Positions 1-8,235 of a stretch of DNA of 21,733 nucleotides are shown here, one piece after another. This DNA comes from Pseudomonadota bacterium (GTDB lineage Bacteria > Pseudomonadota > Alphaproteobacteria > Rhizobiales > Rhizobiaceae), in the NCBI GenBank assembly GCA_023387715.1, contig JAEWHQ010000155.1, positions 1 through 21,733 on the forward strand, given 5' to 3'. The position numbers and the translations under genes were made by a program. The stretch's first letter is position 1, and each line of letters opens with the position of its first letter. A model generated the notes under the pieces. That model saw only the letters and a list, made by a program, of their open reading frames with translations. It did not search any database and was not told where the DNA came from.

Positions 1-638
1 GCCTTGGTCAGCTCGCGGCACAAAGCGCCTTCGCGGGCTTCACCAAACACATGCACCATATCACTTAAAGTAGCAGCAGCACGGTTAGGTGATTCAAAGA
101 AAATCAGCGTGGTATCAATGGCTTTCAGCGCTTCTAACCGCGCACGGCGCTGGCCTTGCTTGGGCGGCAAAAACCCGCAAAACATAAATGTATCAGTCGG
201 CAAACCTGTGGCAGTCAAAGCCGCCAGCACTGCGGAAGCACCCGGAACCGGAACCACCTTAATGCCTGAGCTACGCGCTTCACCGACCAAGCGAAAGCCC
301 GGATCAGAAACAAGCGGTGTGCCGGCATCAGACACCAGCGCCACACTTTTGCCTTCGAGCAAAGCGCCAATCAGTTTTGGCCCTGCTTCCGTTGCATTAT
401 GTTCATGATAAGCAACTGGGCGACGTGTAACGCCAAAACGGTCAAGCAATACGCGTGTTACTCGCGTATCTTCACAAGCCAGAATATCGGCACCGGCAAT
501 GGTTTCAATACCACGCAGGGTCATATCGCCTAAGTTTCCGATAGGGGTCGAGACAATATAAAGCGCAGGCTCCAAAGGGCGTGCCCGTTGCGGAACACCA
601 CCAATGACATAATCACGCGATTTAACTTCGTCTTCCAC
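1..638 (-). CDS. rsmI: 16S rRNA (cytidine(1402)-2'-O)-methyltransferase RsmI, N-terminal part (3' end outside window)
   Basis: RsmI 2'-O-methylates C1402 of 16S rRNA in the cytoplasm, in the decoding centre. About 212 residues are visible against a usual 280-300, and the C-terminus is cut by the window edge. Seen in order: LYIVSTPIGNLGDMTLRG near residue 25, CEDTRVTRVLL near 55, YHEHN near 75, and SDAGTPLVSDPG near 100, all signatures of the tetrapyrrole-methylase fold of this family. I start it at GTG 638 because an AAGG (648-651) lies 9 bases upstream and no ATG fits in this frame before the conserved core. It is the last visible gene of the leftward cluster rph-rdgB-hemW-rsmI, 42 bases after the hemW stop, so it is probably cotranscribed. 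The family assignment is firm; the start codon is a reasoned choice. Confidence 0.93.
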   Translation of the reverse strand, partial: MEDEVKSRDYVIGGVPQRARPLEPALYIVSTPIGNLGDMTLRGIETIAGADILACEDTRVTRVLLDRFGVTRRPVAYHEHNATEAGPKLIGALLEGKSVALVSDAGTPLVSDPGFRLVGEARSSGIKVVPVPGASAVLAALTATGLPTDTFMFCGFLPPKQGQRRARLEALKAIDTTLIFFESPNRAAATLSDMVHVFGEAREGALCRELTK

Positions 639-680
639 AAGCAAAAACCTTAAAAAATTCAATCACCGAAGTGAATAACA

Positions 681-1877
681 TTATAATGACAGATCAGCCA
701 CCACTGCATCCAGCAATAATGAACCGGCAGGCGTGGCGCGAATGAAATCATCATTCATGCGTTCAAGCGCTCCCTGCTCGATCAAGCGGTTCAGGCGGTC
801 TGCATTAATGGTGTGACCAGTCAGGCGCTGATAGCGGCGCAAATCAACCCCTTCACGCAGACGCAAGCCCATCATCAGAAACTCGTCGCCTTGCTGATTA
901 CCGTTGAGATGCTCCTGCTCAACAATACCGTGGCCGGTATTTTCAACCCGCTCCAGCCATGTTTCAGGATGTTTTTCGGTAATCGTCACCGTACGCGTAT
1001 CATTTTCAATGAACCGGCCATGCGCCCCCGGCCCCACACCGACATATTGGCCATAGCGCCAATAAACCAGATTATGCTGCGATTCACGCCCCGGAACCGC
1101 ATGATTGGAAACTTCATAAGCCGGAAGTCCGTGCTCGGCAGTCACCCTTTGCGTTTCCTCATAAAGCGCTGCGGCATGATCCGGCTCTGGTGTCACCAGT
1201 TTTCCGGCCTTCCAAAGATTATAAAACTGCGTGCCCTCTTCAATTGTCAGCTGATAAAGCGACAAATGATCGGCGGCCAGTGAAATGGCTTCTTTCAACT
1301 CGCCACGCCAGTCTTCAATGGTCTGGTCAGGGCGGGCATAGATCAGATCAAATGAGAGACGCGGAAAAATCTCACGTGCCAGACCGATCGCCACTTTGGC
1401 TTCATCCACTGAGTGTAAACGCCCAAGACGGCGCAGATCACGATCATTCAATGCCTGCACACCAAGCGACACACGATTGACACCGGCCGCACGATAGCCG
1501 CGAAAACGATCCGCTTCCACACTGGTCGGATTGGCTTCGAGTGAGATTTCAATATTGTCAGCAACTGACCAGCGCTTGGCAATACCATCCAAAAGCGCAG
1601 CAACCGTTGCAGGCTGCATCAAAGAAGGCGTGCCGCCGCCCAAAAAGATACTGGTAACCGTGCGCGGCCCTGTGCGGTCGCGCAGAGTTTCCATTTCACG
1701 ATTAAAGGCGGCTGCAAAGCGTTCCTGATCCACCGGCTGATGGCGCACATGGCTGTTGAAGTCACAATATGGGCATTTGGCCATGCAAAACGGCCAATGC
1801 AGATAAATGCCAAAAGCATTCTCCCCATCAGAGGCTGCGATCGGGTGCTGCAAAGCCTGCGCGGTGTTCAGTTCCAA
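681..1877 (-). CDS. hemW: Radical SAM heme chaperone HemW
   Basis: 398 residues, normal for HemW, a radical-SAM protein that binds heme and delivers it to respiratory enzymes. It was long annotated as oxygen-independent coproporphyrinogen III oxidase. The 4Fe-4S motif CxxxCxxC is C31, C35, C38 (CMAKCPYC), followed by FLGGGTPSL at about 78-86, and the C-terminal HemN_C region ends the protein. True HemN usually has a longer N-terminus and CxxxCxxCxC; the fourth cysteine is absent here (CPYCDF), which favours HemW. The start is TTG at 1877: a TAG stop lies 12 bases upstream in frame and no ATG or GTG occurs before the cluster motif. The ribosome-binding site is weak (AGG about 11 bases upstream). 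The gene lies 27 bases after rdgB and 42 before rsmI. Confidence 0.93.
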   Translation of the reverse strand: MELNTAQALQHPIAASDGENAFGIYLHWPFCMAKCPYCDFNSHVRHQPVDQERFAAAFNREMETLRDRTGPRTVTSIFLGGGTPSLMQPATVAALLDGIAKRWSVADNIEISLEANPTSVEADRFRGYRAAGVNRVSLGVQALNDRDLRRLGRLHSVDEAKVAIGLAREIFPRLSFDLIYARPDQTIEDWRGELKEAISLAADHLSLYQLTIEEGTQFYNLWKAGKLVTPEPDHAAALYEETQRVTAEHGLPAYEVSNHAVPGRESQHNLVYWRYGQYVGVGPGAHGRFIENDTRTVTITEKHPETWLERVENTGHGIVEQEHLNGNQQGDEFLMMGLRLREGVDLRRYQRLTGHTINADRLNRLIEQGALERMNDDFIRATPAGSLLLDAVVADLSL

Positions 1878-1904
1878 ACTTTTTAATACCTATTTTCAAT
1901 AAAA

Positions 1905-2552
1905 TTATTCGATGCCCAATAGATCACGGGCGAAAAGCTGAAAGGCACGGGCACGATGCGAGAGCGCATGTTTGTCACCTGGTTTCCAGCCATGTTTTTC
2001 CTGCGCGGTCATCTCACCAAATGTCTTGTCATAGCCATCCGGCAAAAAGACAGGATCGAAGCCAAAGCCCAATTCACCGCGTGGCGGCCAAACCAGCTGA
2101 CCTTCCACTTCGCCGCGATAATACTCAGCTGAACCATCAGGCTTAGCCAGACAAATCACCGACACGAAACGGCCTTTACGTTGGTGCGGTTCACTGGCGC
2201 CTTTGGCCTGCATAGCATCTTCAACCTTGCCCATTGCCATAGCAAAGTCACGGCTGCCATCAGGCAATTCTGCCCAATTAGCGGTATAGACGCCCGGTTT
2301 TCCGTCAAGTGCATCGACAACAAGGCCTGAATCATCAGACAAAGCCGGCAATCCTGTGGCGCTGGCCGCGGCATAGGCTTTGATATAGGCATTTTCTTCA
2401 AATGTGGTGCCGGTTTCATCAGGCTCCGGCAATCCGAGCTGACCGGCAGACTGTGTTTCAAAACCGAACGGCCCCAACAGATCATCAAATTCGCGCAGCT
2501 TTCCTGCATTATGCGAGGCAACGACCAGCTTGGTTTCTTCAAGTTTTTTCAT
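1905..2552 (-). CDS. rdgB: dITP/XTP pyrophosphatase (RdgB/HAM1 family)
   Basis: 215 residues, usual for the Ham1 family, which hydrolyses dITP, ITP and XTP to monophosphates and pyrophosphate and so keeps deaminated purines out of DNA and RNA. Seen: the N-terminal nucleotide-binding motif [13 protein letters not shown] (about 10-22), FEENAYIKA (about 51-59) for metal and phosphate binding, and [11 protein letters not shown] (about 72-82) with the catalytic aspartates. The C-terminal [20 protein letters not shown] segment is also family-typical. It starts at ATG 2552; the ribosome-binding site is poor, which suggests translation helped by rph, whose stop is 39 bases upstream. The order rph-rdgB-hemW is common in Hyphomicrobiales. 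Confidence 0.96.
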   Translation of the reverse strand: MKKLEETKLVVASHNAGKLREFDDLLGPFGFETQSAGQLGLPEPDETGTTFEENAYIKAYAAASATGLPALSDDSGLVVDALDGKPGVYTANWAELPDGSRDFAMAMGKVEDAMQAKGASEPHQRKGRFVSVICLAKPDGSAEYYRGEVEGQLVWPPRGELGFGFDPVFLPDGYDKTFGEMTAQEKHGWKPGDKHALSHRARAFQLFARDLLGIE

Positions 2553-2591
2553 AATCTCAGCACCACATTTAAATTTTTATCAATCAGACAA

Positions 2592-3308
2592 TCAGGCTAC
2601 AGCCATTTTCTGCAAAGAAACCAGACGGTTTACACCGGTTTTGGCCAAAGCCATCAGATTGGCAAATTCTTCTTCGGAGAAAGGAACACCTTCAGCCGTG
2701 CCCTGAATTTCAACGATACCGCCTGAACCGGTCATGACGAAATTCGCATCGGTCTGAGCGCTTGAATCTTCCGGATAATCCAGATCAAGCACCGGAGTGC
2801 CTTCATAAATACCGCAAGAAATAGCAGCAACATGGTCTTTCAGCACTTTGTCGAGCTTGACCATCTGACGGCTTTCCATCCAGCGCAGGCAATCATGCAG
2901 CGCTACCCAGCCACCGGTAATCGCAGCGGTACGGGTGCCGCCGTCAGCCTGAATGACATCACAGTCAACAGTGATCTGAAATTCGCCCAAAGCCTGCATA
3001 TCGACAACCGCACGCAGCGAGCGGCCGATCAGACGCTGAATTTCCTGTGTGCGGCCACCCTGTTTGCCAGCCGCTGCTTCACGGCGCATACGGTCACCCG
3101 TTGAACGTGGCAGCATGCCATATTCCGCAGTGACCCAACCTTTACCGGTATTACGCATCCAGCCCGGCACTTTTTCTTCCAAGCTTGCAGTGCACAGCAC
3201 ATGCGTATCGCCAAATTTGACGAGGCAAGAGCCTTCCGCATGTTTGGAAATACCACGCTCGAAAGAAACAGCCCGCATTTCATCGGCTGCACGATTGGAT
3301 GGACGCAT
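2592..3308 (-). CDS. rph: Ribonuclease PH
   Basis: A phosphorolytic 3'-5' exoribonuclease that trims tRNA 3' ends and transfers nucleotides to and from phosphate. It forms a hexameric ring in the cytoplasm. From ATG 3308 the protein is 238 residues, the standard RNase PH length, beginning [12 protein letters not shown]. The reading frame extends upstream to an ATG at 3356, but those 16 residues are not family-like and are rejected. Seen: [51 protein letters not shown], and the phosphate-site segment [18 protein letters not shown]; the usual C-terminal GTAEG is present. It is first in the leftward cluster and divergent from hrcA, the usual rhizobial arrangement. Confidence 0.97.
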   Translation of the reverse strand: MRPSNRAADEMRAVSFERGISKHAEGSCLVKFGDTHVLCTASLEEKVPGWMRNTGKGWVTAEYGMLPRSTGDRMRREAAAGKQGGRTQEIQRLIGRSLRAVVDMQALGEFQITVDCDVIQADGGTRTAAITGGWVALHDCLRWMESRQMVKLDKVLKDHVAAISCGIYEGTPVLDLDYPEDSSAQTDANFVMTGSGGIVEIQGTAEGVPFSEEEFANLMALAKTGVNRLVSLQKMAVA

Positions 3309-3409
3309 AAGATTTAACCCCGATTCATATAAGAAGTTTCTGCTTTTAAGCCGCAATGACGCAAATAGAAAGGCATTTCACAAGCCAGTTTTTATCATAG
3401 CCTTTACAC

Positions 3410-3425
3410 AACTGTTTTAACAGTT
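3410..3425. repeat. Inverted repeat AACTGTT-TT-AACAGTT between rph and hrcA
   Basis: Two perfect 7-base arms (3410-3416 and 3419-3425) around a 2-base centre in the divergent rph/hrcA intergenic region, 13 bases before the proposed hrcA -35 box. The symmetry is direct observation. A role as an operator is inference only; it does not resemble the CIRCE element bound by HrcA. Confidence 0.5.
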
Positions 3426-3438
3426 TCATTCAAAGTCT

Positions 3439-3466
3439 TTGACCTTGGCACTTGCCACCTTATATT
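3439..3466 (+). promoter_or_regulatory. Predicted sigma70-type promoter for hrcA
   Basis: TTGACC (3439-3444), a 16-base spacer, then TATATT (3461-3466). This is close to the vegetative consensus and sits 44 bases before the hrcA ATG. No CIRCE inverted repeat (TTAGCACTC-N9-GAGTGCTAA) is visible, so autoregulation by HrcA is not supported here. Confidence 0.5.
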
Positions 3467-3510
3467 TAAGGAGCAACAGCACATTCAGACACAAGGTTTA
3501 AGGCGGGACG

Positions 3511-4581
3511 ATGATCCAGTCACCAGCACATGACGTTCTCAGTTCGCTTGACCAGCGTTCGCGCGAAATCTTTCGCCGGATTGTCGAAAGCTATCTAAAT
3601 GACGGCGATCCGGTCGGCTCCCGCAATCTGGCGCGTATTCTGCCGCAAGCCTTGTCGCCCGCCACCATCCGCAATGTGATGAGTGATCTGGAACATCTGG
3701 GGCTGATTTACTCGCCGCATATTTCAGCAGGCCGCATGCCGACACAAATCGGCTTGCGTTTCTTTGTTGATGCCTTTCTGGAAATCGGCGATCTGCCGCC
3801 CGATGAGCGCTCCAGCATTGAAGCGCAGGTGCGCGCTGCCGGACAAACCCATTCGGTTGAAAATATCCTGACGGAAGCAAGTCAGGTGCTTTCCGGCCTC
3901 TCGCGTGGCGCCGGACTGGTGCTGGCCACCAAGGCCGAAGGCGCGCTGAAACATATTGAATTTGTGCGCCTTGAACCAACGCGCGCTTTAGCTGTGCTTG
4001 TCATGCAAAATGGTGATGTGGAAAACCGCGTGCTGGAACTGCCGCCCGGTGTGAGCGCATCACAACTCATCGAAGCCTCCAATTTTCTCAATGCCCATAT
4101 TCATGGCCGCACACTCACCGAAGCGCGCAATGAATTGGAAAAACTTAAAAACGAAACCCGCGAGGCACTCGACAGCCTGTCGCAAAGCCTTGTTGCGCAA
4201 GGACTTGCCATTTGGGGTGGCAGCGGCTCCGACCAACCTGCCCGCCTGATCGTGCGTGGCCGCTCCAACTTGCTTGAAAATATCAGCGCTCAGGATGATC
4301 TGGAGCGCTTGCGCCATCTTTTTGATGATCTGGAAACCAAAGACGGCATGATCCAATTGCTTGATCTGGCCGAGGCCGGATCAGGAGTGCGAATTTTCAT
4401 CGGCTCGGAAAACAAGCTTTTCTCGCTTTCCGGCTCCTCACTTGTTGTGGCGCCTTATCGCGACGGCGAACAGCGCGTGGTCGGCGCGCTTGGTGTCATT
4501 GGCCCGACAAGGCTTAATTATGCCCGTATCGTTCCCATGGTCGATTATACGGCGCAAATTGTCTCACGATTGCTGCGATAA
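3511..4581 (+). CDS. hrcA: Heat-inducible transcription repressor HrcA
   Basis: 356 residues, typical of alphaproteobacterial HrcA, the DNA-binding repressor that sits on CIRCE elements, usually before groESL, and depends on GroEL for activity. The N-terminal winged-helix domain covers about residues 10-80, with [22 protein letters not shown] and [18 protein letters not shown], then [19 protein letters not shown] dimerisation/GAF-like region follows to the end, closing with [15 protein letters not shown] in the middle and [21 protein letters not shown] near the C-terminus. ATG 3511 has a good ribosome-binding site (AAGGCGGGA). It is divergent from rph and 131 bases before grpE, the standard rhizobial rph-hrcA-grpE arrangement; dnaK and dnaJ are not in this window. 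Confidence 0.97.
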   Translation: MIQSPAHDVLSSLDQRSREIFRRIVESYLNDGDPVGSRNLARILPQALSPATIRNVMSDLEHLGLIYSPHISAGRMPTQIGLRFFVDAFLEIGDLPPDERSSIEAQVRAAGQTHSVENILTEASQVLSGLSRGAGLVLATKAEGALKHIEFVRLEPTRALAVLVMQNGDVENRVLELPPGVSASQLIEASNFLNAHIHGRTLTEARNELEKLKNETREALDSLSQSLVAQGLAIWGGSGSDQPARLIVRGRSNLLENISAQDDLERLRHLFDDLETKDGMIQLLDLAEAGSGVRIFIGSENKLFSLSGSSLVVAPYRDGEQRVVGALGVIGPTRLNYARIVPMVDYTAQIVSRLLR

Positions 4582-4648
4582 CCATGACGAAAACCATGAG
4601 GGCATTGCAATTATAACTGTCAGAATGCACAAGGTATGCACATTAAGC

Positions 4649-4677
4649 CTTGATTTTCATGCGCTGACACTCGATAT
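4649..4677 (+). promoter_or_regulatory. Possible sigma32 (RpoH) promoter for grpE
   Basis: CTTGAT (4649-4654), a 17-base spacer, then CGATAT (4672-4677), 35 bases before the grpE ATG. The half-sites and spacer resemble the stronger CTTGAA-N17-CCATAT before the Hsp20 gene in this same window. grpE is an RpoH target in many proteobacteria. The match is imperfect, so this is tentative. Confidence 0.4.
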
Positions 4678-4712
4678 CCGCCACAAACACTTATTCAAGA
4701 CGGAAGAACATC

Positions 4713-5378
4713 ATGACTGAAGAAAAGAAAAACCCTGAAACAGCCGATCTTGACAAGCGCGACCTGAACAATCCCCGTGACCGGGATGCGCTGAAAAAAG
4801 CGGCTGATGATTTTTTGAAGTCCCGCAAGGCGGAAGCAATGGAAGAAGTGGCTGACGAAGAGGAAATTAATCCTTTTGCGCATCTGGTGGACGAAAATGC
4901 AGCGCTGAAAGACCAGCTGTTGCGTCTGGCAGCCGATATGGAAAATCTGCGCAAGCGTACATTGCGCGATGTCGCTGATGCCAAAACCTATGCGGTGACC
5001 AATTTTGCCCGCGATATGCTGGGCGTTTCCGACAATCTGCGCCGTGCGCTCGATGCCATTCCGGCAGAATCACTCGTTGAAGGCAGCGGCCTTAAAGGCT
5101 TGGCCGATGGTGTTGATCTGACCGAACGCTCCATGTTGCAGGCCTTGGAACGCCACGGCGTGACCAAGCTTGATCCGGAAGGTCAGAAGTTTGACCCGAA
5201 TTTCCATCAGGCCATGTTTGAAGTGCCAAACCCTGATGTGCCAAACAACACTGTTGTGCAGGTTGTTCAGACTGGTTACGCCATTGGCGACCGCGTGCTT
5301 CGCCCTGCTCTGGTGGGTGTGTCCAAAGGTGGTGCAGCACGCGCCCCTGAAGCAGATGATCAGGCAAAAGACGCTTAA
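4713..5378 (+). CDS. grpE: Nucleotide exchange factor GrpE
   Basis: 221 residues. GrpE is the homodimeric cochaperone that releases ADP from DnaK. The charged N-terminus (about 1-60) is rich in Lys, Asp and Glu and probably disordered. A long coiled-coil helix follows ([25 protein letters not shown], in two stretches around 66-90). The C-terminal beta domain ends with [15 protein letters not shown] and [19 protein letters not shown], the classic GrpE signature. ATG 4713 follows a CGGAAG. It lies 131 bases after hrcA with its own likely heat-shock promoter, so it may be expressed both by read-through and independently. A strong stem-loop follows at 5421. Confidence 0.97.
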   Translation: MTEEKKNPETADLDKRDLNNPRDRDALKKAADDFLKSRKAEAMEEVADEEEINPFAHLVDENAALKDQLLRLAADMENLRKRTLRDVADAKTYAVTNFARDMLGVSDNLRRALDAIPAESLVEGSGLKGLADGVDLTERSMLQALERHGVTKLDPEGQKFDPNFHQAMFEVPNPDVPNNTVVQVVQTGYAIGDRVLRPALVGVSKGGAARAPEADDQAKDA

Positions 5379-5420
5379 ATTCTGCTAAGAGACTAAACTT
5401 ACATTCAATCCTTATAATTT

Positions 5421-5450
5421 CGGGGGCGCAAAAAAACATTTGCGCCCCCG
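5421..5450 (+). terminator. 12-bp perfect stem-loop after grpE (terminator-like, no U tract)
   Basis: CGGGGGCGCAAA (5421-5432) pairs perfectly with TTTGCGCCCCCG (5439-5450) around a 6-base loop. The base after the stem is C and no T run follows on either strand, so it is not a textbook intrinsic terminator. It may act as a 3'-end stabiliser, a processed end, or a Rho-assisted site. Confidence 0.5.
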
Positions 5451-5501
5451 CTCAGTCTCAATACACTCCCTGATAAGAGTGGCGTTGCGGGGAGCGTCTT
5501 A

Positions 5502-6161
5502 GTGACCATACTGACTTTTTTGAACTATGCCGGCGTTTTCGTTTTTGCGGCGACCGGCGCTTTAGCTGCATCCAGACGTCAATTGGATATTGTTGGCTTT
5601 ATCTTTCTGGCCAATGTCACCGGTATCGGCGGCGGTACCATTCGTGACCTCATCCTTGGTGATGATCCGGTTTTCTGGGTCAGAGAACCGCTCTATCTGG
5701 TCACCGGCACGGCTGCGGCCATTCTCGTTTACTTTACCGCCCATCTGGTTGAATCGCGTTATCGCGTGTTGTTGTGGCTCGACGCCTTGGGGCTTTCCTT
5801 CTACAGCGCCATGGGTGCCGCCAAAGGGCTTGATCTGGGCTCTGACCCGATGGTTGCCGTGGTCACCGGAATTTTCACCGCCACCCTTGGCGGTGTCTTG
5901 CGCGATATTATCGCCGGTGAGCCATCTGTTCTGCTCAAACGCGAAATTTATGTCACCGCTGCTCTGGCCGGTGCCTGCGTTTATGTCGTGATGCATATGG
6001 CACAGATCGACACGATGATTGCTGTCATTTGCGGCAGTCTGGCAGCCTTTATTGTACGTGGCGGCGCGTTGATCCGCGGCTGGAAATTGCCGGTTTATAA
6101 ACCGCATCCGGGACGCACCGAGGCTGAACTGAAACGCGACGGCGTTATCCGCGAAGATTAA
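5502..6161 (+). CDS. TRIC cation channel / UPF0126 family membrane protein
   Basis: 219 residues, almost all hydrophobic. Two tandem UPF0126 repeats are visible: the first with GIGGGTIRDLILGDDPVFWV (about 42-61), the second with LGGVLRDIIAGEPSVLL (about 128-144). Each repeat contributes about three membrane helices and a seventh helix follows, matching the prokaryotic TRIC (trimeric intracellular cation channel) fold of the inner membrane. The glycine-rich GGxxRD motifs are the pore-lining kinks in characterised members. The physiological substrate is uncertain; some homologues are annotated as glycine transporters. GTG 5502 is chosen because GGGGAG lies 8 bases upstream. It stands alone after grpE and ends against a two-way terminator. 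Confidence 0.9.
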   Translation: MTILTFLNYAGVFVFAATGALAASRRQLDIVGFIFLANVTGIGGGTIRDLILGDDPVFWVREPLYLVTGTAAAILVYFTAHLVESRYRVLLWLDALGLSFYSAMGAAKGLDLGSDPMVAVVTGIFTATLGGVLRDIIAGEPSVLLKREIYVTAALAGACVYVVMHMAQIDTMIAVICGSLAAFIVRGGALIRGWKLPVYKPHPGRTEAELKRDGVIRED

Positions 6162-6177
6162 TCAAAAATAAGCGCAT

Positions 6178-6219
6178 AAAAAAACGACTGATATTGTTGC
6201 CAATATCAGCCGTTTTTTT
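6178..6219. terminator. Bidirectional intrinsic terminator between the UPF0126 gene and the PfkB kinase gene
   Basis: The arms 6178-6196 and 6201-6219 pair over 19 positions with one imperfection, around a 4-base loop. One arm begins with seven A and the other ends with seven T, so the transcript of either strand ends in a U tract. The one non-pair (A-C on plus) becomes a G-U wobble on minus, so it is slightly stronger for the kinase gene. Confidence 0.88.
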
Positions 6220-6237
6220 GTAATTTAAGACAAATAA

Positions 6238-7230
6238 TTAAAGCAGTCCGGCATTTTTAGCGGCACCCGAAAGGCTACCCTGCGAACGCGGCCCCATTTG
6301 CTGAACGATAATACCGGCAGCCAGCGCACCAAGACGCGCACTGTCTTCCAGCGAGCGGCCATTGGTATAGCCAAAGAGGAAACCAGCCGCGAACAAATCA
6401 CCGGCACCGGTTGTGTCCACCAGCTCGGAGATATCAATAGCCGGAACGCTCACGCGCTCGTTTTTACGAACAACCACCGCGCCTTTTTCCGAACGGGTCA
6501 CGATTGCAAGTTTGCAATCATTGGCAAGTGCCTGCACGGCTGTGTCAAAATCATCGGTCTGATAAAGTGATTTTGCTTCGTCCTCATTGGAAAAAACAAT
6601 ATCGACCGTGCCGGAGCGCATCAGTTCCAGAAACTCGTCACGATAACGGTCAACACAGAACGGGTCAGACAAAGTCATTGCCATTTCATGGCCGTGATCA
6701 TGGGCAACTTTTGCCGCCAGACGAATGGCTTCCTTGGCGCGTGGCGGATCCCACAAATAGCCTTCAAAATAGGTGACTTTTGAATCTGCCACTTTTGAGG
6801 CTTCAATATCTTCAGGCCCCAGCTCAACGCAGGCACCAAGATAAGTGTTCATCGAACGCTCACCATCCGGCGTCACAAAAACCATGCAACGTGCAGTCGG
6901 GATCTGGTTTTCCAACGGGCGCGTGTCAAAAGCCACACCTTGTGCGCGGATGTCATGCGCAAAGACGCCGCCCAGACTATCATTGGCCACTTTACCGAAA
7001 TAAGCCGCACGACCGCCCAGATTAGCGATACCAGCAGCCGTATTACCGGCACTACCGCCGGACATTTCAACCGCCGGTCCCATGCGGCTATATAAAAGCT
7101 CTGCACGCGAACTATCAATCAAGTTCATCGCGCCTTTGATAATGCCGTTGGAGACCAAAAATTCATCATCAGAACGCGCAATAATGTCGACGATCGCGTT
7201 ACCGATACAAAGAACGTCATATGTAGCCAT
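6238..7230 (-). CDS. PfkB-family carbohydrate/nucleoside kinase (adenosine kinase-like)
   Basis: 330 residues from ATG 7230 (MATYDVLCIGNAIVD). An upstream in-frame ATG at 7266 would add 12 residues that do not resemble the family. Two ribokinase-family signatures are seen: the N-terminal glycine-rich stretch SGGSAGNTAAGIANLGG (about 57-73) and the C-terminal DTTGAGDLFAAGF (272-284), in which D278 would be the catalytic base that deprotonates the substrate hydroxyl before phosphate transfer from ATP. Rhizobial orthologues of this length are commonly named adenosine kinase, but fructokinase-like or other sugar specificity cannot be excluded from sequence. It is a single-gene unit convergent with the UPF0126 gene. 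Confidence 0.92.
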   Translation of the reverse strand: MATYDVLCIGNAIVDIIARSDDEFLVSNGIIKGAMNLIDSSRAELLYSRMGPAVEMSGGSAGNTAAGIANLGGRAAYFGKVANDSLGGVFAHDIRAQGVAFDTRPLENQIPTARCMVFVTPDGERSMNTYLGACVELGPEDIEASKVADSKVTYFEGYLWDPPRAKEAIRLAAKVAHDHGHEMAMTLSDPFCVDRYRDEFLELMRSGTVDIVFSNEDEAKSLYQTDDFDTAVQALANDCKLAIVTRSEKGAVVVRKNERVSVPAIDISELVDTTGAGDLFAAGFLFGYTNGRSLEDSARLGALAAGIIVQQMGPRSQGSLSGAAKNAGLL

Positions 7231-7375
7231 AAGATAATCCAGAAGGCTCCCGTTGTTATGTATCAAGCAGATTCCTGCGGTGATTTATGCGATGACTTAG
7301 CCCTTTGGCGTGATAATAGCCACCCTGTAAACTAAGAGCACATAAATTATCTGTGAGAAGTATCGCGAAAACCGC

Positions 7376-7448
7376 GCACTCCCCAAGCTCTGCACCAGCA
7401 CTCCCCAAGTACTCCCTAAGCCTTGGCCAAACCTTGCACTCCCCCTTG
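7376..7448. repeat. Cluster of four related 10-13-base repeats (GCACTCCCC type)
   Basis: GCACTCCCCAAG at 7376-7387 and again exactly at 7398-7409, ACTCCCTAAG at 7411-7420, and GCACTCCCCCTTG at 7436-7448. The first three are spaced 22 and about 12 bases apart. They lie in the 279-base gap between the PfkB kinase start and the EI24-like gene. Function unknown; candidates are a direct-repeat operator or a decaying repeat. Confidence 0.6.
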
Positions 7449-7509
7449 TGAGACGAAAGTCTACCACCTATCTTTAAGGCCGCAGACCTCATCTATAACT
7501 GGAGTTTTC

Positions 7510-8235
7510 ATGGTCTTATCGGCTGCCTTAACCGCCTTGCAACGCCTGTTTAGTACAGAATATCGCGCTATATTCTGGAAAGTTCTGGGGCTCACCATTT
7601 TATTATTGATGGGCGCATGGGCAGCACTCAGACAAGTGTTTTTCACATTTGCATGGCCGTGGCTGGAAACGCTTCTGCCCGGTCTTCCGGCATGGACAGG
7701 CTGGCTTGGGCTGGTGGCTGCCATCATTGCAGGCATGGGGCTTGCACTGGTGCTCGCCCTGCTGATTGCACCCGTGACAGCACTGATTGCCGGTCTTTTT
7801 CTTGATGACATTGCCGAAATCGTCGAGCGGGAAGATTATCCCGATGAACCGGTGGGCACCGAACTGCCTATCGGACGCGCGATGATCGTATCGCTCAAAT
7901 TCTTAATCATTGTCATTGCCGGCAATATTCTGGCGCTGATGCTGCTCTTGGTGCCCGGTGTCAATCTGATCGCCTTTTTCATCATCAACGGCTATTTGCT
8001 GGGGCGCGAATTCTTTGAATTTGCCGCCATGCGCTATCACCCGGAACAAGAAGCCAAGGCCTTACGCTCGCGCTATAGCGGCACGATTTTCTTGGGCGGG
8101 CTCATCATTGCATGTTTTCTGGCAGTGCCGCTTCTCAGCCTGCTGACACCGCTTTTTGCTGCCACCATGATGGTGCATCTGCATAAAGCGATCATGCGTC
8201 AGGAGAAGAACCTTATCCCAGTTTTTCAGGGATAG
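7510..8235 (+). CDS. EI24/CysZ-like inner-membrane protein
   Basis: 241 residues from ATG 7510, which has CTGGAG 5-6 bases upstream; an upstream frame extension to 7423 is rejected as non-family sequence. At least four strongly hydrophobic segments are visible (about 20-45, 58-92, 118-155 and 195-225), with a charged loop DDIAEIVEREDYPDEP (about 100-115) after the second. The pattern and the segment LFLDDIAEIVE match the EI24 / CysZ family (Pfam EI24); CysZ is a sulfate importer in enterobacteria. Whether this copy moves sulfate is unknown. Its 3' end overlaps the 3' end of nth by 23 bases. Confidence 0.85.
   Translation: MVLSAALTALQRLFSTEYRAIFWKVLGLTILLLMGAWAALRQVFFTFAWPWLETLLPGLPAWTGWLGLVAAIIAGMGLALVLALLIAPVTALIAGLFLDDIAEIVEREDYPDEPVGTELPIGRAMIVSLKFLIIVIAGNILALMLLLVPGVNLIAFFIINGYLLGREFFEFAAMRYHPEQEAKALRSRYSGTIFLGGLIIACFLAVPLLSLLTPLFAATMMVHLHKAIMRQEKNLIPVFQG

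Noticed and set aside
4..408. 134-residue plus-strand open frame at the window start
   Set aside because: It is the antisense shadow of rsmI, whose minus-strand translation shows unmistakable family motifs.
3309..3356. Longer rph start at ATG 3356
   Set aside because: It adds 16 residues unlike any RNase PH; ATG 3308 gives the standard 238-residue protein.
3444..3452. CIRCE-like half-site TTGGCACTT before hrcA
   Set aside because: The required second half GAGTGCTAA 9 bases on is absent, and the half-site itself has mismatches.
7376..7448. Repeat cluster considered as a CRISPR array
   Set aside because: Repeats are only 10-13 bases, spacing is irregular and short, and no cas gene is in the window.
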